From contig JBHGBF010000029.1 in NCBI GenBank assembly GCA_041946865.1, forward strand, positions 1-39,134: DNA of 39,134 bases, given 5' to 3'. The notes under the pieces are model-generated. The model ran no database searches. It was not told where the DNA came from and worked only from the letters and a program-made list of their open reading frames with translations. Source of the stretch: RPQK01 sp041946865 (GTDB lineage Bacteria > Acidobacteriota > UBA6911 > RPQK01). Position 1 is the stretch's first letter; each line of letters begins with the position of its first letter. A program made the position numbers and the translations under genes. Of this stretch, positions 34,479 through 39,134 are shown piece by piece.

Positions 34479-35581
34479 CTACTGCAGAGCCGTGGCGAAC
34501 GGTTTCCAGCGTTTGCGGAAGGTAACGACAGCGGTCCCCGAGCCGGCGTCGAAATCGACTGGCAGCCAAAGGCACCGGGACTCGTTCAGGTCGGTCGAGC
34601 CGGGTTTGGGAGGGCTCAAATGGTGCTCGTCGCGGGTGATCCACCACTGATCAAACATCGCCAGCACGGTATCGGTCTCTTTCAGGTAAAGAAGACTGGT
34701 TAACTGCCCTCCCCAGCTGTTCTTGCCGGTCAGTTGTCTCTTGGCGCCGTATGGTCCCAGAGGCGAATCAGCAGTCGTGTAGAAATTCTCGGTGCCCCCC
34801 AGCCTGCGACTCCCGACGCTGCCACCAGGTATTTGCCCTTGTACTTGATCATCGCGGGCGCCTCGCATCCCTCGCTAAGGGCGTACACCCCTTCCTGGTT
34901 GGAGCTCAGGTAGTCGTCAGTCAGGCTATCGATCCGGATGGCGTAACGGCCGTTTGAGCCGGGAACGGCAGTCGCCAGAGGTTCGTGATCGGTGTAAACC
35001 AGATAGGCTTTGCCGTCGTCGTCCTTGAAGACATTGTGGTCGGAAGCGAAACCGGTATCGGCGCCGACCTCCCGCGGACCCAGAACCGTAAACGGGCCGA
35101 CCGGGGTATCCGAGACGGCGACCATCATCATGACGGCCGGGTACTGCATGTGAAAGCAGTACCACATGACATATTGCCGAGTCTTGTCGTTATAGAGCAC
35201 GTGCGGCCGCCCGCTCGTGCCCAGCGTCCCCCAGCCTCTGCGGGGAGGCACAACGGCCTTTCCCCGGTACGTCCAGTCAACCAGGTTGGGCGAACTGTAG
35301 ACGAGCACGCCGTTCCAGAGCCTCGGTTGGGCCGATCCGTAAAGTCCCCGGGGATTGCCGGCATAGCTCGTCCCGTACCAGTAGAACGTCTCTCCTACCC
35401 GTGTAATCCCTCCGTCGTGAGCCTGAATCGGCTTCGACCGGGTGTCGAGCCAGGTGGAGTGATTGACGATCACGGCATCGGCCTTTGGGATCTCAGAAGC
35501 GTCGGTCACAGGGAGGACCACCCCGGCAAAGAGCAATAAAGCGAGACTTGACCCGACGACCAGCGCTGCTCTGGATTTCAT
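34479..35581 (-). pseudogene. Secreted GH43-like protein, interrupted by a one-base deletion
   Basis: The start is ATG 35581 with signal peptide VVGSSLALLLFAGVVLPVTDAS. The five-bladed-propeller features of GH43 and relatives are QAHDGGITRVGETFYWYG (base Asp), ASDHNVFKDDDGKAYLVYT (modulating Asp) and GCEAPAMIKYKGKY (acid Glu). The frame breaks at a C6 run on the plus strand (34795-34800). Restoring one base gives AGWGGTENFYTTADSPLGPYG, then SLLYLKETDTVLAMFDQWW and a stop at 34479. Product would be ~367 aa. It follows lacI by 43 bases on the same strand, so they are probably co-transcribed. A homopolymer sequencing error is a real alternative to loss of function. Confidence 0.82.
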
Positions 35582-35623
35582 ACTCTCGCCTTTCTCCGCA
35601 TGTTCTGCCAGGATGCGGTTTCG

Positions 35624-36652
35624 TTACGCACCGTGGAGCGCAGGCCCTGTCGACCCGCGCACGAGCAGCGTACTGTTGACGGAGTATTCGAGCCCAGTCT
35701 TCATAAAGGCGGACAGGAGATGGTCGATGGCCGCCACTGAGAGCTGTCCGATCTGCCGGTGATCGACTGCGATTGTGGTCAACTCGGGGTCCGTATAGGC
35801 CGAGAACTGCGTGTTTCCCCAGCCGATGATCGAAATCTGCCCGGGAACGCTCAGCTGACGCCGGCGCAGTTCCTTGAGCGCGCCGATCGCCATGATGTCT
35901 CCGCCGAACCAGACGGCCGTCGGCGGCTCCTCCTTCGAGTCCAGCAGCCGCTCGATGATGCGGCGCCCACCCTCGAGCGAGTAATCTCCCTCGACGATCC
36001 TGTATCGATCCAAGTAGCTCTGATATCGCTGGCAGCAGGATTCGAACGTCTTGTTCCGTTCGGGGGTCAGCTTGAGCGGTCCTCGGATGCTGCCGTAGAC
36101 GATGTTTCGGTGTCCAAGCGAAATCAGGTGTTCGATGACCTGGATCGTGGAGTTGTGGAAGTTTATGTTGATGTTGCTGACGTAGTCGCGAATGGCGTTG
36201 AAATCGAGGAGGCAGACAGGAACCTTCTCCTCCGCCACCTGTTCAATAATTCGGAAGTCGAAAACCGAAGTCAGGAGGACGATTCCTGCGACTCGGGCTT
36301 CCACGAGATCCTCGATGCAGTCTCGCGCGGTGTCGGGGTCGAAATAGGTGTTGGTCAGAAGCAGGTCCATGCCTTTGGCCCGCGCAGCATCCCCGATCTC
36401 CTTGGCCATCTCGTTGAAAAAGGGGTTCGTAATGTCGGGCACAACAAGGCCGATCATGTTGCTATGTCCCTTGGCCAGGCTCGTCGCGTGGACGTTGGGG
36501 GCATAGCTCAGCTCGGTGACCGCTTTCATCACCCGATCCCGGGTGTCTTCCTTCACGACACCGATATTGTTTAGTGTTCTTGAAACTGTTGCCACCGAGA
36601 CTCCCGCGGCTTTGGCAACATCCTTGATGGTCGCGCGCGATGAGGGGCTCAT
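35624..36652 (-). CDS. LacI-family transcriptional regulator
   Basis: The protein is 342 aa from ATG 36652 (MSPSSRATIKDVAKAAGVS). The reading extends to an ATG at 36709, but that lies inside the target duplication of the IS66-type element, so the shorter start is preferred. The helix-turn-helix is TIKDVAKAAGVSVATVSRTLNN and the hinge helix region ends in LSYAPNVHATSLAKG. The effector domain is the periplasmic-binding-protein type (MIGLVVPDITNPFFNEMAKEI, FGGDIMAIGALKEL, SIIGWGNTQFSAYTDPELTT), so the inducer is probably a sugar. It likely binds CG-centred palindromes such as AAAGCGCTTT, two of which are in this window. It precedes the GH43-like gene. Confidence 0.9.
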   Translation of the reverse strand: MSPSSRATIKDVAKAAGVSVATVSRTLNNIGVVKEDTRDRVMKAVTELSYAPNVHATSLAKGHSNMIGLVVPDITNPFFNEMAKEIGDAARAKGMDLLLTNTYFDPDTARDCIEDLVEARVAGIVLLTSVFDFRIIEQVAEEKVPVCLLDFNAIRDYVSNININFHNSTIQVIEHLISLGHRNIVYGSIRGPLKLTPERNKTFESCCQRYQSYLDRYRIVEGDYSLEGGRRIIERLLDSKEEPPTAVWFGGDIMAIGALKELRRRQLSVPGQISIIGWGNTQFSAYTDPELTTIAVDHRQIGQLSVAAIDHLLSAFMKTGLEYSVNSTLLVRGSTGPALHGA

Positions 36653-36727
36653 GGAGATTCTTCTTACACCAGGAAGCGAGAAAAAGTCATCCAGGAAATG
36701 CAAAGACATGTAACCCCTCAGTTTTGT

Positions 36728-38089
36728 TCAGGCACGCTTCAGGGCAGTCAGGATGAGTGCCGCCACGTCGGTGCTGGGGTCTTGTGCGATCCTGTCGAGG
36801 AGACTCGCCACCACGGACTCCAGCGTCTTTTGACCTCTGTTTTTGTTGAGGGTGTGGAGCACCGACATCAGGATCGAGCGGGTCTGGGCCCCGGCATCGG
36901 AGCTGGAGCCGAAGCTCACCTTTCTGGCGATGACAGTGGGACGCAGTTCCCTTTCCGCTCGGTTGTTGTGGGCGGGGACCCGCCGCTCGTCGATTCAGTG
37001 AAAGAGCCGATCCTGATGTTCGGTGAAGATGTCCTGGAAGGCCCGGACACCGAGATGGCGCGCCGGACTTCGGCACACCTTCAGGATGTGTTCCTGGAGG
37101 TCTTTGGCCTTACGGTAGTATTGCGGGTCGGGGAGGTCCTGGGAACCCAGATGCATGGCTTGGGAGAGAAGGGGGATGAGGGTGGCGGTGAAGGCCTTCA
37201 CCTCGGCTTGGTCAGGGAAGTTCTTTTCCAGTTTCTCCAGATCTCGGAGCAGATGGGCGTAACAGTACTGGATCTTGACCGGCAGTTTGTGGTAGCCCTG
37301 GTAGCGGTCCACCACCAGGACGTTCGGGAGGTTTTCGGTTCCGAAGACGCCCTTGGGGACGGAAGCGGAACGGGTGTTCTTGAACAGGAAGAGGCTGAGG
37401 GCGGCGGTGCAAAAGAGCCAGGCGTAGCCCGAGCGTCCGTCGTTTCTCCATCCGGTCTCATCGGCATGCTTGGCCGGGTCTTGGCGGTAGAGTCCTGTGA
37501 GGCTTTCCATGACCGGAGCGAAGTAGCGGCCCAGACGGTGGAAGATGTCGACCAGGCTTCCCAGGTTGATGCCGGTCATCTCGGCAATCCGGCCCATCGG
37601 GATGCCGTGGACGTAGTGCATGACGGCCACCTGGGCGGTAAGCTGGTTCCCGTAAAGACTGCGGGAAAGGACCGGGGCCTGGGCCGTGAACTTCTTCCCG
37701 CATTGCGGGCACTCCTGATGGTGAAGGCGGTAAAGGATCCGTTTCGGTTCCCGGGGAGCATTGTCGATGACGGTTCGCGCGGTTTGTTTCCAAGGGGTCA
37801 GGGGAATACCACAATCCGGACAGCGCTCCACCACCAGATCGGCCGTTTCTTCCGTCAGGGAGGTCCGGCCATGGCCGGCATGCCCGGGGACCGCCCCTCC
37901 CTTTTTCCGGGTTTGGTCCTCGGGCGCGTTCTCTTTGAAGGGGACCTTCGAGGAGGGTGTGGAGAGGCCGAAGGGCCCCTCCTGGTCTGTTCTTTCCCGA
38001 TATTTGAGCTGCGCCTTCAGCCGTTTGACTTCCTCGCTGAGCTGGTCAATGCGCCGCTGCTTTTCGAAGCACCCCTCACAGTACGCCAT
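36728..38089 (-). pseudogene. tnpC: IS66-family transposase TnpC with in-frame TGA
   Basis: The ATG at 38089 follows GGAAGG and overlaps the DruA-like gene by 14 bases. The N-terminus is a Cys pair (CEGC) and coiled coil (IDQLSEEVKRLKAQL), then a zinc-binding part (CPDCGIP, CPQCGKKF) and the DDE core with D210 (HADETGW) and D261 (VVDRYQGY). At 36995-36997 a TGA replaces the Trp of the family sequence RLFHWIDE. Past it the frame stays open for 88 more residues, including NNRAERELRPTVIARKVSFGS with the third catalytic residue E379, to a stop overlapping the left inverted repeat. The product stopping at 364 aa lacks that Glu and is probably inactive. Confidence 0.9.
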
Positions 38090-38954
38090 AGAGCGCCTTC
38101 CGGAAGTCTGTGACCAGCGGGTAGCCGAAGACGTACTTGACGCTGCGATTGGGCTGGTGGGTGGTATCGTTCTTCCCCCGACCGGTGGTCCGTCCCAGAT
38201 ATCTCCAGTTGGCGGCTTTGTAGCAGGTCCCCTGGAATCCCCGGGCGGGGTCGATAAAGGTCTCCAGCCAGACCACCGGATGGTGATAGACCCGCTGCCA
38301 GTCCCCGGAGATCCTTCGCGCCGTCCGCCCCAGCAGGTGCGAGGCCAAGTGAGGCACGTGAACGAAGGGCAGAATCAGGAACCGGGTGTTGACCGCCAGC
38401 TTGTGGAGGTTGGCAATCCGCTCCTCACGGCCCCATCCCAAGTACCGGTCCCGTGCGCCGATATGGCGAGGAGCACTGGACCAGCCCAGACAAGCCAATG
38501 GTCTCCCTTGCCAGAAGACGATATATTCGAGGTGTTCGCCGACCGGCCGGGCATAGCCCAGGTAGTGGTAGTGATGGATCAGGCCCTGATAGAGCCGTTC
38601 CCGCGGGGTGCCCCGGACCATGACGAAATCCAGGGACAAGTGGCTCAGGGGACCGGCCACCACGGTGTCGTCCACCTTGGGCGGGGGCGGTTGGGCTGGT
38701 TTCCGGGACAGCCATGGCAGCTCCCGCTTCCGCTCGGGCAGGACGATCAGCCCCTCCCGTTCCAGCTGAAGCATGAGTCCCCGGCAGACCACGTGTCTGA
38801 GGGCACCGTTCGGTTGAGTCCAGTTCCAGAAACGGCAGAGTTCCTTGGAGAGAAAGTACCGGCTCTGTCCCGGGTTTCGGTCGATAATCTGCCGGACCTC
38901 TTCAATCTCCTGTTCCCGATATACCCTGCCTCGATACCGGACCTCGATACCCAC
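38076..38954 (-). CDS. DruA-like (DUF4338) protein inside the IS66-type element
   Basis: The protein is 292 aa from GTG 38954, with AAGGGA just upstream. The N-terminal ~75 residues include a winged-helix-like segment (SRYFLSKELCRFWNW, ALRHVVCRGLMLQLEREG). The DUF4338 domain follows: LYQGLIHHYHYLGY (~121-134), ACLGWSSAPRHIGARDRYLGW (~154-174), RFLILPFVHVPHLASHLL (~191-208), WLETFIDPARGFQGTCYKAANW (~229-250) and GRTTGRGKND. In Druantia antiphage systems DruA belongs to this family, but no DruB-E or helicase is here. The gene overlaps tnpC (translational coupling) and lies inside the repeats. A role in transposition, or as cargo, is inferred. Confidence 0.85.
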   Translation of the reverse strand: MGIEVRYRGRVYREQEIEEVRQIIDRNPGQSRYFLSKELCRFWNWTQPNGALRHVVCRGLMLQLEREGLIVLPERKRELPWLSRKPAQPPPPKVDDTVVAGPLSHLSLDFVMVRGTPRERLYQGLIHHYHYLGYARPVGEHLEYIVFWQGRPLACLGWSSAPRHIGARDRYLGWGREERIANLHKLAVNTRFLILPFVHVPHLASHLLGRTARRISGDWQRVYHHPVVWLETFIDPARGFQGTCYKAANWRYLGRTTGRGKNDTTHQPNRSVKYVFGYPLVTDFRKALYGVL

Positions 38955-39048
38955 GATCCCTTGGGTAACACGGACAGGGCATTGAACGCAAGCAAAAATT
39001 CAGCCTGGGAGCCTGGGAAACAAAACTGAGGGGGTTACAAAGACATGT

Positions 39049-39061
39049 AAAAGCGCTTTCA
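39049..39061. promoter_or_regulatory. LacI-type operator, original upstream site of lacI
   Basis: AAAAGCGCTTTCA reads TGAAAGCGCTTTT on the minus strand, matching the 11091 site TGAAAGCGCTTTC except for the last base. Removing the IS66-type element and one target copy places it about 60 bases upstream of the lacI ATG (36652), a natural autoregulatory position. The minus-strand TTTACA overlapping it could be a -35. The rest of 39062-39134 shows nothing I can assign. Confidence 0.6.
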
Positions 39062-39134
39062 GGTTCTCCCGACCAGCCCAGGGCCATGCCAGCCTAACCC
39101 GTAACCTCTCATAAACATTGGATAATTCTGTTCC

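Larger units (their letters stand above)
36710..39038 (-). mobile_element. Complete IS66-type element carrying a DruA-like gene, 2,329 bp
   Basis: The left end 36710-36728 (GTAACCCCTCAGTTTTGTT) is matched by the inverse at 39019-39038, with one extra C. Both are flanked by the same 8 bases, AAAGACAT, at 36702-36709 and 39039-39046. GTAA ends and 8-bp duplications are typical of IS66. It contains a druA-like gene then tnpC on the minus strand, with no tnpA or tnpB. It inserted just upstream of lacI. Confidence 0.95.

Noticed and set aside
36995..36997. TGA read as Trp (recoding) in tnpC
   Set aside because: Other genes end in TGA normally (for example at 19227 and 34479-34481), and no selenocysteine or alternative-code signal was seen.
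38076..38954. A complete Druantia defence system
   Set aside because: Only a DruA-like gene is present; no DruE-type helicase or other Druantia genes are nearby and it lies within IS66-type ends.

Overview
The window is a high-GC stretch of a heterotrophic bacterial chromosome, most likely Acidobacteriota (Bryobacterales/Solibacter-like). The evidence is a ~1,060-residue Oar-type TonB-dependent receptor with an N-terminal carboxypeptidase-regulatory-like domain, several secreted Gfo/Idh/MocA oxidoreductases and glycoside hydrolases, a LacI-type regulator, and many intergenic palindromic repeats. The phylum is inferred from gene style; no rRNA or tRNA gene was seen.

Layout. 1-3236: the istA end of an IS21-like element on the minus strand (istB, istA, a ParB-like gene and a Cys-containing gene), ending in three copies of a ~19-bp repeat. 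It truncates a secreted amidohydrolase (3237-3717). 3873-10780: a minus-strand catabolic arm with a TonB receptor, a large secreted hydrolase-like protein and a Gfo/Idh/MocA oxidoreductase. 11715-14554: a URO-D family protein facing a broken sodium:solute symporter gene. 14745-15737: a complete IS1595-family element with matching 24-bp ends and an 8-bp target duplication. 16287-34257: an intact plus-strand catabolic cluster of nine genes (two GH-D-like proteins, amidohydrolase, fucose/arabinose-isomerase-like protein, Gfo/Idh/MocA, GH2, GH67N-like protein with a discoidin domain, TIM-barrel isomerase-like protein, GH127-like protein with a malectin domain). 34479-36652: lacI-type gene followed by a frameshifted GH43-like gene, minus strand. 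36710-39038: a complete IS66-type element whose partner gene is a DruA-like (DUF4338) protein; it lies between lacI and its probable own operator.

How the genes fit together. The TonB receptor would import oligosaccharide. Secreted GH2, GH43-like, GH127-like, GH-D-like and GH67N-like proteins would trim it. Oxidoreductases and isomerase-like proteins would convert the sugars, possibly by an oxidation-assisted route. Two kinds of LacI-style palindrome (GTAACCGGTTAC at a promoter for the 16.3-kb operon; the AAAGCGCTTT core upstream of the TonB gene and of the original lacI start) point to LacI control. The substrate cannot be read from sequence; an arabinose- or fucose-containing plant or algal polysaccharide is a guess.

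Broken genes lie in the mobile elements, the symporter and the GH43-like gene, while about 18 kb of catabolic genes are intact. The most novel features are the DruA-IS66 element and its interference with lacI, the ParB-carrying IS21-like element, and the uncharacterised paralogous enzyme pairs.
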